NCBI RefSeq assembly: GCF_002903165.1
Contig: NZ_PPSK01000017.1
Location: 1-64,000 of the forward strand
DNA: 64,000 bases
Direction: 5' to 3'
Origin: Halopseudomonas oceani
GTDB taxonomy: Bacteria > Pseudomonadota > Gammaproteobacteria > Pseudomonadales > Pseudomonadaceae
Position numbers and translations under genes: made by a program. Position 1 is the stretch's first letter. Every line of letters starts with the position of its first letter. A model generated the notes under the pieces. That model searched no databases, was not told the origin of the DNA, and saw nothing but the letters and a program-made list of their open reading frames with translations. Positions 33,149 to 42,292 of the stretch are shown here, piece by piece.

Positions 33149-35257
33149 GTGAAACCGGTAATCAAGCAATTCAAGTTAGGCAATAGCACAGTCACCATGG
33201 AAACAGGCCGCGTTGCTCGCCAGGCTTCCGGTGCCGTTCTGGTCAGTATCGATAACGCCGTCAGCGTTCTGGTCACCGTTGTGGCCGCCAAGCAGCCCGA
33301 AGCGGGCCGCGACTTCTTCCCTTTGTCTGTTCATTACATCGAAAAGACTTATGCCGCCGGCCGTATTCCCGGCGGTTTCTTCAAGCGTGAAGGCCGTCCT
33401 TCCGAGAAGGAAACCCTGACCTCCCGCCTGATCGACCGTCCGATCCGTCCGCTGTTCGCCGAAGGCTTCATGAATGAAGTGCAGGTTGTCTGCACCGTCG
33501 TTTCTACCGACAAAACGACCGATCCGGACATCGCTGCGATGATCGGTACCTCCGCCGCTCTGGCGATTTCCGGCGTTCCGTTCAGTGGCCCGATTGGCGC
33601 TGCCCGTGTTGCGTTTGACGATCAGCGCGGCTACGTGCTGAACCCGACTTACGAAGAGCTGGCAACCTCGCGTCTGGACATGGTCGTCGCCGGTACCGAA
33701 GAAGCGGTACTGATGGTTGAATCCGAAGCGCAAGAGCTGACTGAAGACCAGATGCTGGGTGCGGTACTGTTCGCCCACATGGAATTCCAGGGCGCCATTG
33801 CCGCTATCAAAGAGTTCGCTGCTGAAGCTGGCAAGCCGGCTTGGGACTGGCAGGCTCCGGCAGAAAACACTGCGCTGGTTAACGCCATCAAGGGTCAATT
33901 CGGTGCCGGTATTGCTGACGCCTACACCATCGTCAACAAGCAGGAGCGCTACGCTCGTCTCGGTGAGCTGCGTGACCAGGCTATTGCTGCACTGGCTGGT
34001 GAAGAGGAAGGCAAGTTCGCTGCCGGTGAAATCAAGGACGTATTCGGCGAGATCGAGTACCGCACTGTTCGCGAGAGCATCGTTAACGGCAACCCGCGTA
34101 TCGACGGCCGCGACACCAAAACTGTTCGTCCGCTGAACATCGAGGTTGGCGTTCTGGACCGTACTCACGGTTCCGCGCTGTTCACCCGTGGTGAAACGCA
34201 GGCCCTGGTTGTGACCACCCTGGGTACTGCCCGTGACTCCCAGCTGCTCGACATGCTGGAAGGCGAGCGCAAAGAGCCCTTCATGTTCCACTACAACTTC
34301 CCTCCCTACTCGGTAGGTGAGTGCGGTCGTATGGGCGGCACTGGCCGTCGTGAAATCGGTCACGGTCGCCTGGCCCGTCGTGGCGTTCAGGCGGTCATGC
34401 CTGACATGGAGCAGTTCCCGTACTCCATCCGTGTCGTTTCCGAGATCACCGAGTCCAACGGTTCCAGCTCCATGGCCTCTGTTTGTGGTGCCTCTCTGGC
34501 ACTGATGGACGCTGGCGTACCGCTGAAAGCGCCGGTTGCCGGTATCGCCATGGGTCTGGTCAAGGAAGGCGAGAAGTTCGCGATTCTGACCGACATCCTG
34601 GGTGACGAAGATCACCTGGGCGACATGGACTTCAAGGTTGCCGGTACCGAGAAGGGTGTTACTGCGCTGCAGATGGACATCAAGATCAACGGCATCACCG
34701 AAGAGATCATGGAAATCGCCCTGCAGCAGGCTCATGAAGCCCGCCTGCACATCCTCAAGCAGATGAACGACGTGCTGCCCGAGTCGCGCAAGGAAATCTC
34801 TTCCAATGCCCCGACTATGCTCAGCATGAAGATCGATCCCGAGAAGATCCGCGACGTGATCGGCAAGGGTGGTGCAACCATCCGTGGTATCTGCGACGAG
34901 ACCGGCGCCTCCATCGACATCACCGACGACGGCATGGTCAAGATCTTCGCCGCCAGCAAGGACGCCGCCAACGCTGCCAAGGCGCGTGTTGACGCCATCA
35001 CTGCCGAGGCCGAGATCGGCAAGGTCTACACCGGTAAGGTCGAGCGCATTGTCGACTTCGGTGCCTTCGTCAACATCCTGCCTGGCAAGGATGGTCTGGT
35101 TCACATCTCGCAGATCGCCAACGAGCGTATCGAGAAAGTGACCGACGTACTGCAGGAAGGTCAGGAAGTGAAGGTGCTGGTACTGGACGTGGACAACCGC
35201 GGCCGTATCAAGCTGTCCATGAAGGACGTTGAAGCTGCCGAGACCAGCGGGGTCTGA
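33149..35257 (+). CDS. pnp: Polyribonucleotide nucleotidyltransferase (PNPase)
   Basis: A 702-aa phosphorolytic 3'-5' exoribonuclease and degradosome component. There are two RNase PH domains (first from about residue 10 with [14 protein letters not shown]; second with [18 protein letters not shown] and the catalytic stretch [20 protein letters not shown]). A KH domain ([20 protein letters not shown]) and an S1 domain ([20 protein letters not shown]) follow. The GTG start follows a purine-rich GAAGAGAGAGAA. Normal length. Confidence 0.98.
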   Translation: MKPVIKQFKLGNSTVTMETGRVARQASGAVLVSIDNAVSVLVTVVAAKQPEAGRDFFPLSVHYIEKTYAAGRIPGGFFKREGRPSEKETLTSRLIDRPIRPLFAEGFMNEVQVVCTVVSTDKTTDPDIAAMIGTSAALAISGVPFSGPIGAARVAFDDQRGYVLNPTYEELATSRLDMVVAGTEEAVLMVESEAQELTEDQMLGAVLFAHMEFQGAIAAIKEFAAEAGKPAWDWQAPAENTALVNAIKGQFGAGIADAYTIVNKQERYARLGELRDQAIAALAGEEEGKFAAGEIKDVFGEIEYRTVRESIVNGNPRIDGRDTKTVRPLNIEVGVLDRTHGSALFTRGETQALVVTTLGTARDSQLLDMLEGERKEPFMFHYNFPPYSVGECGRMGGTGRREIGHGRLARRGVQAVMPDMEQFPYSIRVVSEITESNGSSSMASVCGASLALMDAGVPLKAPVAGIAMGLVKEGEKFAILTDILGDEDHLGDMDFKVAGTEKGVTALQMDIKINGITEEIMEIALQQAHEARLHILKQMNDVLPESRKEISSNAPTMLSMKIDPEKIRDVIGKGGATIRGICDETGASIDITDDGMVKIFAASKDAANAAKARVDAITAEAEIGKVYTGKVERIVDFGAFVNILPGKDGLVHISQIANERIEKVTDVLQEGQEVKVLVLDVDNRGRIKLSMKDVEAAETSGV

Positions 35258-35281
35258 TCGACCTTCGTTGCTCGCAGCAAT

Positions 35282-35310
35282 AAAAAACCCGGCTTGCGCC
35301 GGGTTTTTTT
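35282..35310. terminator. Terminator of the rimP-pnp operon
   Basis: AACCCGGC (35286-35293) / GCCGGGTT (35298-35305), flanked by A6 and T7 tracts, so it can work in both directions between convergent pnp and the HAD gene. Confidence 0.93.
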
Positions 35311-35331
35311 ATGGTCGCGCTTCGGGGCTGC

Positions 35332-36306
35332 TCAATCCGGAAATACCTGCTTCCAGTCCTGCTTCATGTCGACCACGACCCAGCCGCGTTGCGGAGCCTG
35401 GTCCAGTGCTTCGCTCAGCTTGCCGATGCTCGAGTCGCGATCGTACGCCCACTCGCGCTCGGCGTCGGTGTGGTGGACGATCACGCCAAGACGGGGGCCG
35501 CTACCTGCGGTGGTCCACTGCAGCATCTGCAGGTCGCCATCGGAGTTGCCGAAGGCAGCAATCGGGCGACGGCCGATATGCTGGCTGATTCCAATCGGTT
35601 TGCCCTCCTTGTCGTCGTTGAATTCCAGCGTGCCGTCGTGCACCACGCGGGCGGCGCCGTCGACCAGTTCAAAGCGCTTGGCTACGCGGCTGCCGATGAC
35701 GCGCTCTGGCGCAATGCCGTACACAGACTCGGTCCAGGGGCGCATGAAGTCGATACCGCCGCCGGAAACAATAAAGTTCTTGAAGCCGTTGTTCTGCAGA
35801 TAGCTCAACAGTTCCAGCATCGGCTGGTAGACCATCTGGTTGTACGGCTTACCGGTGGCCGGATGATGTGCGTTCAGCATCCAGTCACGTACGACCTGAT
35901 CGAAGGTGTCGGTATCGAGTCCGGCCTGGCTGGCCCTGACCAGTTTAACGGCGGCGTCGTGGCTGGACCCGAAAGCGCCGGCGATGTCGCCTTTGAGCAT
36001 GGACGCAAAGGGCTCTTCGGTTTGCCAGTCCGGGTGTTCGGGCGCGAGCGCGCGAATGCGGTCTGCGACAAAAAACAACTGACTATAGAGCGGTTGCTCT
36101 GCCCACAGGGTGCCGTCGTTGTCGAATACCGCGATACGCTCACTTGCCGGGATGTGATGGGCTGAGTCGGGATCGGTTACGTCGTTGACGAAGGCGATAA
36201 TCTGCTGACGTGCTGCAGTGTCTTGCCAGGAAGGCAGCGGCTGGCTGTCATCGGCCAGACAAGTGGTGCTGACCAGCAGGGCGAGTAGCGCAATGATTCT
36301 GTTCAC
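35332..36306 (-). CDS. Periplasmic HAD-superfamily phosphatase
   Basis: A 324-aa protein with a Sec signal peptide (MNRIIALLALLVSTTCLADD, about 18-20 residues) followed by a haloacid dehalogenase domain. Motif I FDNDGTLW gives nucleophile Asp62 and acid Asp64, motif II is in FIVSGGGIDFMRP, and motif IV GNSDGDLQM binds magnesium. It resembles phosphoserine-phosphatase-like HAD proteins found in the periplasm; the substrate is not known. The GTG at 36306 is chosen for AGGAG 8 nt upstream and the signal peptide. It is convergent with pnp. Confidence 0.88.
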   Translation of the reverse strand: MNRIIALLALLVSTTCLADDSQPLPSWQDTAARQQIIAFVNDVTDPDSAHHIPASERIAVFDNDGTLWAEQPLYSQLFFVADRIRALAPEHPDWQTEEPFASMLKGDIAGAFGSSHDAAVKLVRASQAGLDTDTFDQVVRDWMLNAHHPATGKPYNQMVYQPMLELLSYLQNNGFKNFIVSGGGIDFMRPWTESVYGIAPERVIGSRVAKRFELVDGAARVVHDGTLEFNDDKEGKPIGISQHIGRRPIAAFGNSDGDLQMLQWTTAGSGPRLGVIVHHTDAEREWAYDRDSSIGKLSEALDQAPQRGWVVVDMKQDWKQVFPD

Positions 36307-36450
36307 TGATTGTTCTCCTGGATAGGGGCCGGTCTTGGTGCCAGCATCGGCCACTCTAGCCGAGCCTTCGCCTGCGGCAAAGCCCGAGGTTTGCGTTCGC
36401 ATTCGGCTTGAGGGATGCTGGCGGCTGAGCGCGTGAAACCGAGATGCTAA

Positions 36451-38151
36451 ATGGACAGGAAGTCATGGATTGCCGCAAGCGTGGTTGTGCTGTGCACAGC
36501 GTTGTGTCTGCTGGGCTACCTCTGGGCGAATCAGCTCAGACTGGACGTGCCCGGTTACGGTTCTCTGCGGCCGCAGGGCGAAATGATGACGGTCCGCTTC
36601 GGTCGGCAGTTGATCTGGTTGGACGCTGCAGGGCGAGAGCAGCGGCACCTTGATCTGGCTGATGTCGGCCTGGTCCCGACAGGCGATCACGCCTTTTTTG
36701 CCAATGGTGATCTGCTGCTTTATCACCGCCCCGAGCGCGCCCGGTTGAGCTATTGGTTGGCCCGCTACCTGCGGTTGCGGAAACAGAGTGAACGTGCACC
36801 GAGGGTAGGAGAAGGGTTCTATCGCTGTGAGTTGCCGGCCCTAGCATGTGAACCCTTTGGTCGCGGGTTGCCCGCACTGGATAGTGCCTTTCACCTGGCG
36901 CTGGCAGCTGACGATACGCTGTTTGTCGCCGATACCCCCGGGTTTTACATCTACCGTCTTGCCGCTGGTGCCGACCAGCCTGAGCGCACTGGCGATGGGA
37001 TGTTGCGCTTTCCCAATCAGATTCGCCTGAGCGAAGAGGGTCTATGGGTTGCTGATACCAATAACCGGCGGCTGCTGTTGCTGGAAAGTGATGGCAGGGC
37101 CTTCGGTCAGGTCATTCGGGAGGTCAGTCTGCGCCCCCAGGGAGCGTTACGGTGGCCGCATCAGTTTGCCGCTGAGGGTGATGGTTGGTTGGTCAATCTG
37201 GCGGATGATCGCATGCGCGATGGCCGGATTTATCGTTTCAGCGCTGCAGGTGAGGTAGTAGACAGCGTCGCTGCTGATCTGCTGGTTGACCCGCTGGTGT
37301 TCGAGCTTTGGAACGATCTGCTATGGGTTGTTGATGCACAGAGCCAACACCTGTCCCGCATGGATGTGCATGGGGCGCTGCTAGCCGAAACGGGCAGCGC
37401 CAGCCTGACGTCGCTGGAGCTGCAGGCACAGCATCAACGTACTCGTTACCTATGGCTTGGCCGGTTGTTTCTCGCGGGTATGGTTTTGTCGCTGCTCGCC
37501 GGGTTTGCCGCCGCCTGGCTGCTCGAACGCGAGCAGACGCGTGCGCAGTTTGCTGGCTGGTCCGGGCGCGCGCTCGCGCCGCTGGTGGCAGCTAAACCGG
37601 CACCGATACCGAGTGGCCAGGTTCACTGGCTGGAGAACAGGCTCAAGCGTCGTCTGCGATGGCAGGTGCCGCTGATACTGCTGGTTGTGGCTGCGCTGGC
37701 TTATGCGTTGCTGCGGGTGCTGCTGCTCGACGGTCCCTGGCAGCTGCGCGTTCAAATGCTGGTGCTGGCCCTGTATGCGGTATTGTCATTATGGCTGATG
37801 ATGCGTGATCTGTTGGCCGCGGCACAGCAACGCGTAGGGGTGTCAGATGAATGGCTGTTTCTTGAGGCGCAAGGGCGGCAATGTCGCGTTGCCCTGGATC
37901 AGGTGCACTACAGTCGCAGCCATCTGGTAACGCCTGAGCTGGTGGTATTTCTTGGTCAGCCTGGGCACGCCGTTTTTGATCGCGCGGGGGTGGAGAGTGT
38001 GTTGTTTCCGCGGCTGAAAGGAGCTTCCCCCTGCTCCCCCTGGGCGGTCTGGAAAGCTCTTTGGCACACTCGGCATCCTCAGGCTGTGCTGTTGCTGGTA
38101 CTGGTGCCTGCTACAGTCGGCCTGATGCTATCGCTGCGCCTGCTTGCTTGA
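36451..38151 (+). CDS. Membrane protein with NHL-type beta-propeller
   Basis: A 566-aa protein of unknown function. An N-terminal TM helix (about 6-26) leads to a presumably periplasmic domain (30-320) with NHL-like repeats: FPNQIRLSEEGLWVADTNNR is typical, and related blades occur near 145-170, 235-265 and 285-315. Three more hydrophobic helices follow (about 334-357, 406-426 and 432-452), then a soluble stretch and a last helix at the C-terminus (545-566). The layout suggests a sensor or scaffold anchored in the inner membrane. The next gene begins 40 bp downstream on the same strand. Confidence 0.75.
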   Translation: MDRKSWIAASVVVLCTALCLLGYLWANQLRLDVPGYGSLRPQGEMMTVRFGRQLIWLDAAGREQRHLDLADVGLVPTGDHAFFANGDLLLYHRPERARLSYWLARYLRLRKQSERAPRVGEGFYRCELPALACEPFGRGLPALDSAFHLALAADDTLFVADTPGFYIYRLAAGADQPERTGDGMLRFPNQIRLSEEGLWVADTNNRRLLLLESDGRAFGQVIREVSLRPQGALRWPHQFAAEGDGWLVNLADDRMRDGRIYRFSAAGEVVDSVAADLLVDPLVFELWNDLLWVVDAQSQHLSRMDVHGALLAETGSASLTSLELQAQHQRTRYLWLGRLFLAGMVLSLLAGFAAAWLLEREQTRAQFAGWSGRALAPLVAAKPAPIPSGQVHWLENRLKRRLRWQVPLILLVVAALAYALLRVLLLDGPWQLRVQMLVLALYAVLSLWLMMRDLLAAAQQRVGVSDEWLFLEAQGRQCRVALDQVHYSRSHLVTPELVVFLGQPGHAVFDRAGVESVLFPRLKGASPCSPWAVWKALWHTRHPQAVLLLVLVPATVGLMLSLRLLA

Positions 38152-38191
38152 GCAGGTCGACCCGCAAAATAACAATAAGCAGGAGTCGCAA

Positions 38192-38830
38192 ATGGAAGCG
38201 GTTGATGTGTACTGGTCTTTCAGAAGCCCCTATTCGTACCTGTCCACCCCGGACATGCTTGCGCTGCAACGTGACTACCGTATCAAGGTCAACCTGAGAG
38301 TCGTGCTGCCCATCGCACTGCGCAGCCCGGATATTCTGTTTGCCGAGCAGAGCGCCAAGCGTGCGCGTTACATCGTGCTTGACTGGGCGCGTCGCGCTGA
38401 GTTTTTGGGCCTGCCTCATGGCTGGCCATCGCCAGACCCGGTGGTACAAGATCGTCAAACCCTGCAGGTGGCCCGGGATCAACCCTACATATACCGGCTT
38501 AGCGCGTTGGGCGTTGAGGCCCAGCGACGTGGGCTCGGGTGTGAATTCGCCGCCGAGGTGGCGCGTCTGATCTGGGGTGGTGTTGCAGGCTGGGATCAGG
38601 GTTCATTGTTGTCAGATGCGGTGGCGCGGGCCGGTTTGAATCTGGGTGAGCTGGAAGCGGCAATCGCCGAGGGAAGTCAACTCACTGAAATCGAAGCCAA
38701 TCAGCGAGCGTTGGAGAAGGCTGGCCATTGGGGCGTGCCTACGTTTGTTTTCCGTGATGAGCCGTTCTTTGGCCAGGACCGGGTTGATACGCTGCGTTGG
38801 CGCCTGGATCAGGCTGGGTTGGCCGGTTGA
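38192..38830 (+). CDS. DsbA-family oxidoreductase / HCCA isomerase-like
   Basis: A 212-aa thioredoxin-fold protein of the DsbA/2-hydroxychromene-2-carboxylate isomerase (kappa GST) group. The N-terminal motif VYWSFRSPYSYLSTPDM has Ser-Pro where thiol oxidases carry CxxC, which points to glutathione-dependent isomerase-like chemistry rather than disulfide exchange. The C-terminal cis-Pro loop and substrate segment (HWGVPTFVFRDEPFFGQDRV) are classical. It has no signal peptide, so it is cytoplasmic. The ATG at 38192 follows CAGGAG. Substrate unknown. Confidence 0.85.
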   Translation: MEAVDVYWSFRSPYSYLSTPDMLALQRDYRIKVNLRVVLPIALRSPDILFAEQSAKRARYIVLDWARRAEFLGLPHGWPSPDPVVQDRQTLQVARDQPYIYRLSALGVEAQRRGLGCEFAAEVARLIWGGVAGWDQGSLLSDAVARAGLNLGELEAAIAEGSQLTEIEANQRALEKAGHWGVPTFVFRDEPFFGQDRVDTLRWRLDQAGLAG

Positions 38831-38834
38831 TCTT

Positions 38835-38860
38835 CACAGCCTGTCCGCCGACAGGCTGTG
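38835..38860. terminator. Hairpin between convergent genes
   Basis: CACAGCCTGTC (38835-38845) / GACAGGCTGTG (38850-38860), an 11-bp perfect stem with a 4-nt loop, then CTTTAT on the plus side. Probable weak intrinsic terminator. Confidence 0.65.
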
Positions 38861-38871
38861 CTTTATGCTGT

Positions 38872-39066
38872 TCAAGCTTGCTGCGGATCGTCGCTGTCCA
38901 GGTTGGCTTGAGCCTGGGCGGCAATCAGATCCTGAAAATAGTCGCTGGTGCTCTGGCTGGTAGTGCGATCGCTCGCATTGAGCTGGCGGTGACGGCTGTC
39001 GTCTGCCTGGACTGCCGGGCTGGAGGCAAGGAATGAAGCAACGATCAATGCAGAAAGATTTTTCAT
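38872..39066 (-). CDS. Small secreted protein
   Basis: A 64-aa peptide with a convincing signal sequence (MKNLSALIVASFLASSPAVQA, cleavage near residue 21). The mature part is about 43 residues and hydrophilic, with Ser, Asp, Gln and no cysteines. AGGAG 8 nt before the ATG and a terminator hairpin just downstream argue for a real gene despite its size. No family is recognised. Its upstream region carries palindromes shared with the LysR gene that faces away from it. Confidence 0.65.
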   Translation of the reverse strand: MKNLSALIVASFLASSPAVQADDSRHRQLNASDRTTSQSTSDYFQDLIAAQAQANLDSDDPQQA

Positions 39067-39447
39067 GATGGCGTCTCCTGATGGTGAGCGTGGCCCTGAT
39101 TACAACGTATACTCGGGAAATGTTTTGAAACTGTTTCCCTGGCGTTGATCTTTGAGATCCGTGGGATTGACGCTTTCCTTAGTACTCAAGGCCATTGAAC
39201 TCACTATATGGGAGCGACAAACTGTCGCAGTAGCTAGGATTTTGATGACACAGAGTTTCTGATTTAGAAACAATAATTGGTGTTGGTGTCGATATCCGAC
39301 TGCTGGGATCCAGTTTTAGGGCCGTTTCGTCTGATTACTCGATGGACTGCTGGAGGTACTGATGCCTATCTAAGCGTCGATGCCTTTTCCGGTAGTGCGT
39401 GAATACGTGATTTACTGTTTCTAATTTGGAAGCTATTGGCGGGTGCA
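39067..39447. promoter_or_regulatory. Divergent regulatory region with repeated palindromes
   Basis: This 380-bp gene-free stretch holds three related palindromes: GGGAAA-N13-TTTCCC (39115-39139), GTTTCT-GATTT-AGAAAC (39255-39271) and the similar GTTTCT-AATTT-GGAAGC (39417-39433). The last two share 14 of 17 positions; the final one is just upstream of the LysR start. They look like binding sites for the LysR regulator, which would then control itself and the small secreted protein. AT content is above that of neighbours. Confidence 0.5.
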
Positions 39448-40365
39448 ATGCAGGATATGAACGATCTGTTGTGCTTTGCCCGCGTCGTCCGGTTTGGCGG
39501 TTTTGCTGCCGCTGAGCGTGCGACTGGCGAGCGCAAGTCCAAACTCAGTAAACGCGTTGCCCGACTGGAGACGCACTTTGGAGCCCGGCTGATCGAGCGC
39601 TCTACCCGAAGCTTTCGGGTGACCGATCTCGGGCGCGAGCTGTATCGCGAGTGTGAAGTAATACTGCAGCGGCTGGAGGCGACTGAGGCGCTGGCGATGA
39701 CAGCGCGTGATGAGGTGTCCGGCACGGTTCGAGTAAGCATGTCCTCCGGCATGCTGGAGTACTTGGGACGGGACACGCTGGTCGACTTCATGACCCGCTA
39801 TCCGGAAGTGCGCTTGCAGGTGCGGTTGTCCAGCCAGCGGGTGGACCTGATCAACGAGCGCATTGATGTCGCTTTCCGGGTTGCAACCCGTTTCGACACC
39901 GATCAGTCATTGGCAATGCGTTCGCTTGGGGTGGGCGCACGTATTCTGGCTGCCAGCCCAACGCTATTGCAGCGAATGGGTGGCGCGCCAGCGCAGCTGG
40001 AGGATCTCAGCCGCTTCCCAACCTTATCGGTTGGTGAAATGCTGGAGCGGGATCGCTGGGAGTTTGCCAATGACGCAGGGGAGACCTGCGATCTTCATCA
40101 TGCTCCGCATTTCAGTTGTGGTGATCTGCAGCTGATATGCGAGGCGGCGGTCGCCGGGCAGGGCGTGGTGTTGTTGCCTGAACATATTTGCGAGCCAGAG
40201 ATTCGTGCCGGTCGGCTGGTTCACATTCTGCCCCAATGGCATGCACTGGAAGGCCAGATTCACATGGTCTTCACTACGCCGCGCGGCATGCTGCCGCCGG
40301 TGCGGGCGTTTATCGATCACTGTGTTGAAACCCTGGCGCAGCGTGGCGGCCGAGGAGCGCGTTGA
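39448..40365 (+). CDS. LysR-family transcriptional regulator
   Basis: A 305-aa regulator. The N-terminal winged HTH (MNDLLCFARVVRFGGFAAAERATGERKSKLSKRVARLE region) is followed by the effector-binding domain (SGTVRVSMSSGMLEYLGRDT to the end). It resembles the subgroup that regulates oxidoreductases, but the effector is unknown. In-frame starts exist at 39436 (TTG), 39448 (ATG) and 39457 (ATG); 39448 is preferred because of the GGCGGGTG stretch upstream. Its stop codon overlaps the start of the GNAT gene (TGATG). Confidence 0.9.
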   Translation: MQDMNDLLCFARVVRFGGFAAAERATGERKSKLSKRVARLETHFGARLIERSTRSFRVTDLGRELYRECEVILQRLEATEALAMTARDEVSGTVRVSMSSGMLEYLGRDTLVDFMTRYPEVRLQVRLSSQRVDLINERIDVAFRVATRFDTDQSLAMRSLGVGARILAASPTLLQRMGGAPAQLEDLSRFPTLSVGEMLERDRWEFANDAGETCDLHHAPHFSCGDLQLICEAAVAGQGVVLLPEHICEPEIRAGRLVHILPQWHALEGQIHMVFTTPRGMLPPVRAFIDHCVETLAQRGGRGAR

Positions 40366-40967
40366 TGACTGACTGGTTGCAAGCGGTAGCCCTGGAAACC
40401 GAGCTGGCGCTGCTGCGTCCGCTGCACGCGGACGATGCGGACGCGTTGGTGGCAGCTGCCAGCGATGGCCGCCTGTGGGAGCTGTGGTACACCCAGGTGC
40501 CAGATGCCGATTCGGTAGCGAGCTATGTAGCCGAAGCGCTGCGAGAACAGCAGCTCGGTCGTGCGCTGCCTTTTGTGGTCGTCGAGCGCGCCAGCGGCCA
40601 GGTCGTCGGCACGACCCGATATTGTCACGCCGATGCGGCGAATCGACGTCTGGAGATTGGTTACACCTGGTATGCCTCGCGCTGTCAGCGCACTGCCCTT
40701 AACACCCAGTGCAAGCTGGCATTGCTGCAACAGGCGTTTGAGGTGTTGGGCTGCGTCGCAGTGGAGTTTCGTACCCATTGGCATAACCATCAGTCGCGCG
40801 CGGCAATTGCCCGGCTGGGTGCCAAGCAGGACGGTGTGCTGCGCAATCATCGACTTGAACCGGATGGCGCGCGGCGCGATACCGTGGTGTTCTCGATTCT
40901 CGACAGCGAGTGGCCCTCAGTGCGCAAGTCGTTGCTGCACCGGCTGGCGCGTCACGTCGAGCGCTGA
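40365..40967 (+). CDS. GNAT-family N-acetyltransferase
   Basis: A 200-aa acetyltransferase of the RimJ/RimL-like type (Acetyltransf_3). Family cues are LLRPLHADDADALVAAASDG at the N-terminus, the GTTRYCHADAANRRLEIGYTW beta strands, and VEFRTHWHNHQSRAAIARLG with the acetyl-CoA loop. The substrate is unknown. The ATG at 40365 overlaps the LysR stop and has GAGGAG 7 nt upstream, so the pair is translationally coupled. The 3' end overlaps the convergent gene by 16 bp. Confidence 0.88.
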   Translation: MTDWLQAVALETELALLRPLHADDADALVAAASDGRLWELWYTQVPDADSVASYVAEALREQQLGRALPFVVVERASGQVVGTTRYCHADAANRRLEIGYTWYASRCQRTALNTQCKLALLQQAFEVLGCVAVEFRTHWHNHQSRAAIARLGAKQDGVLRNHRLEPDGARRDTVVFSILDSEWPSVRKSLLHRLARHVER

Positions 40968-41707
40968 TTGTCCTGTTCTGCGTCGACGCGCTTTTCCTGC
41001 TTGTGCTGGTCTTCGTTGGCGCCGAGCTTCCAGTAACTTGAGATGTACAGGTCGCCGCGGGCGATTTGGCGCTCCTCGCGCAGGAACTGGCGCAGCGCGC
41101 GCATACTGGCGAATTCGCACGCGGCCCACACGTTTACACGACCTACCGGCCAGTCTATCTGGCGCAGACGCTCTACCAGCGCCGCAGGGTTGCTGCCGGG
41201 CTTGGGGTTGACCCGCCAGATCAGCTCGATACCGGTTGGCGCGTTCAATGGCTGAATATCCGCCGGATCGATCACCTCCAGTACGGCGACTCCGCAGGCG
41301 CTGTCCGGCAGGGATTCCAGATTGACACTGATAGCCGGCAGGGCCGTCATGTCACCGACTACAACAAATCCGTCGGCGTCTTGCAGCAGCGGCTTACGTG
41401 GCCCAGGCCCGCCAATCAGAATGGTATCGCCGGGACTGCATTGCTCTGCCCAGCGTGAGGCCGGACCGCCGTCGGCGTGGCGGACAAAGTCGACATCAAT
41501 TTCGCCCGGTCGTTGGGCGCGCACGGTGTAGGTGCGCATCAGTCTGGAGGAGCCGTCGGTGCCGGGGAACATGAGTTTGATATAGGCGCCGGCCTGATCG
41601 TCAGGGAAGGTCAGCATGCCGTCGCCGCCAAGGGTGACGCGCAGCATGTTGCGCGTCACTGGCTGCTTGCAGAGGACTTGCAAGGTCCGTGGTGTGGGTT
41701 TGGCCAT
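40952..41707 (-). CDS. Siderophore-interacting protein (ViuB/YqjH-like)
   Basis: A 251-aa flavoprotein of the SIP family, expected to reduce ferric siderophores in the cytoplasm with NAD(P)H. The N-terminal FAD-binding barrel has the flavin motif RLMRTYTVRAQ; then follows the CP/SIP_C domain (FVVVGDMTALPAISVNLESL; WAACEFASMRALRQFLREER; DLYISSYWKLGANEDQHKQE, where the SYWKLGxxEDxH signature is diagnostic). GGAG lies 8 nt before the ATG. It lies 14 bp after the MarR-family gene on the same strand; the pair forms an operon controlled by the operator at 42185-42225. Confidence 0.93.
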   Translation of the reverse strand: MAKPTPRTLQVLCKQPVTRNMLRVTLGGDGMLTFPDDQAGAYIKLMFPGTDGSSRLMRTYTVRAQRPGEIDVDFVRHADGGPASRWAEQCSPGDTILIGGPGPRKPLLQDADGFVVVGDMTALPAISVNLESLPDSACGVAVLEVIDPADIQPLNAPTGIELIWRVNPKPGSNPAALVERLRQIDWPVGRVNVWAACEFASMRALRQFLREERQIARGDLYISSYWKLGANEDQHKQEKRVDAEQDNQRST

Positions 41708-41721
41708 GGATAATTCTCCAA

Positions 41722-42165
41722 TCAGCTGTCTGGTGGCAGGTCGCCTTCCAGATTTTGGGTCATATGCCAGGCGATACGGATAAAGTGCTCGACCTCTTGT
41801 TGGGTCAGGTCACGGGTCATGCGTCCCAGCGTCTGCTCTTCCAATTGCTGAATGCGCTGCATCATTGCCTCGCCTGCTGGCGTTGGGTGCAGCAGTTGGC
41901 TGCGCTTGTCTGCCGGGTTGCTTGCTTTGTTGATCAGTCCGGCCTCAAGCAGGTCGTTGAGTACCCGGGTGATCTGTGCCTTGTCCCGGCGCATGCGCTG
42001 AGCGATGCGCTGGGCGGTACAGCCTTCCATGTAGCAGACAGCCTTGAGGGCACGAACGTGGGTTCCGGGCAATGGCAGGTCGGCGTCACGGATGGTTTGC
42101 ACCATGTGGCTGCGATAGGCGTGGGCTACTTGTTGCAGGGCGTGGCTGAGCGATGGTCGTTGCAT
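41722..42165 (-). CDS. MarR-family transcriptional regulator
   Basis: A 147-aa winged-HTH repressor. The DNA-binding part is CTAQRIAQRMRRDKAQITRV followed by the wing (INKASNPADKRSQLLHPTPAG). The start at 42165 is chosen because the in-frame extension to 42225 would run through a textbook promoter and its palindromic operator. It heads an operon with the siderophore-interacting protein, so it likely represses both. The signal (iron, siderophore or oxidant) cannot be read from sequence. Confidence 0.9.
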   Translation of the reverse strand: MQRPSLSHALQQVAHAYRSHMVQTIRDADLPLPGTHVRALKAVCYMEGCTAQRIAQRMRRDKAQITRVLNDLLEAGLINKASNPADKRSQLLHPTPAGEAMMQRIQQLEEQTLGRMTRDLTQQEVEHFIRIAWHMTQNLEGDLPPDS

Positions 42166-42184
42166 TTGCTGGGTTTTAATAATG

Positions 42185-42225
42185 TTGACTATATCAACTA
42201 TATTGGGGTTGGTTGATATAGTCAA
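42185..42225 (-). promoter_or_regulatory. Promoter and twin operator of the MarR-SIP operon
   Basis: On the minus strand TTGACT (42225-42220), a 17-bp spacer and TATAGT (42202-42197) make a near-consensus sigma70 promoter. TTGACTATATCAAC (42185-42198) and GTTGATATAGTCAA (42212-42225) are exact inverted repeats. Each is itself nearly palindromic (TTGA-N5-TCAA), so there are probably two repressor dimer sites 28 bp apart. One covers the -35 and the other the -10/start region. Confidence 0.85.
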
Positions 42226-42292
42226 TTATTTGCTGTCGTGCTGCCTGGTTGTGTGACGGCTAGACTGGGGCGCTCAATTTCCGGAGGGCTGA

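Noticed and set aside
33176-35104. A 642-aa open frame antisense to pnp, and similar ones opposite dnaK (8988-10364) and carB (15806-17167)
   Set aside because: Same cause: antisense shadow of highly biased genes. No family similarity and no ribosome-binding site.
42166-42225. N-terminal extension of the MarR protein (20 residues)
   Set aside because: The extension covers a near-consensus promoter and palindromic operator, so it is not translated.
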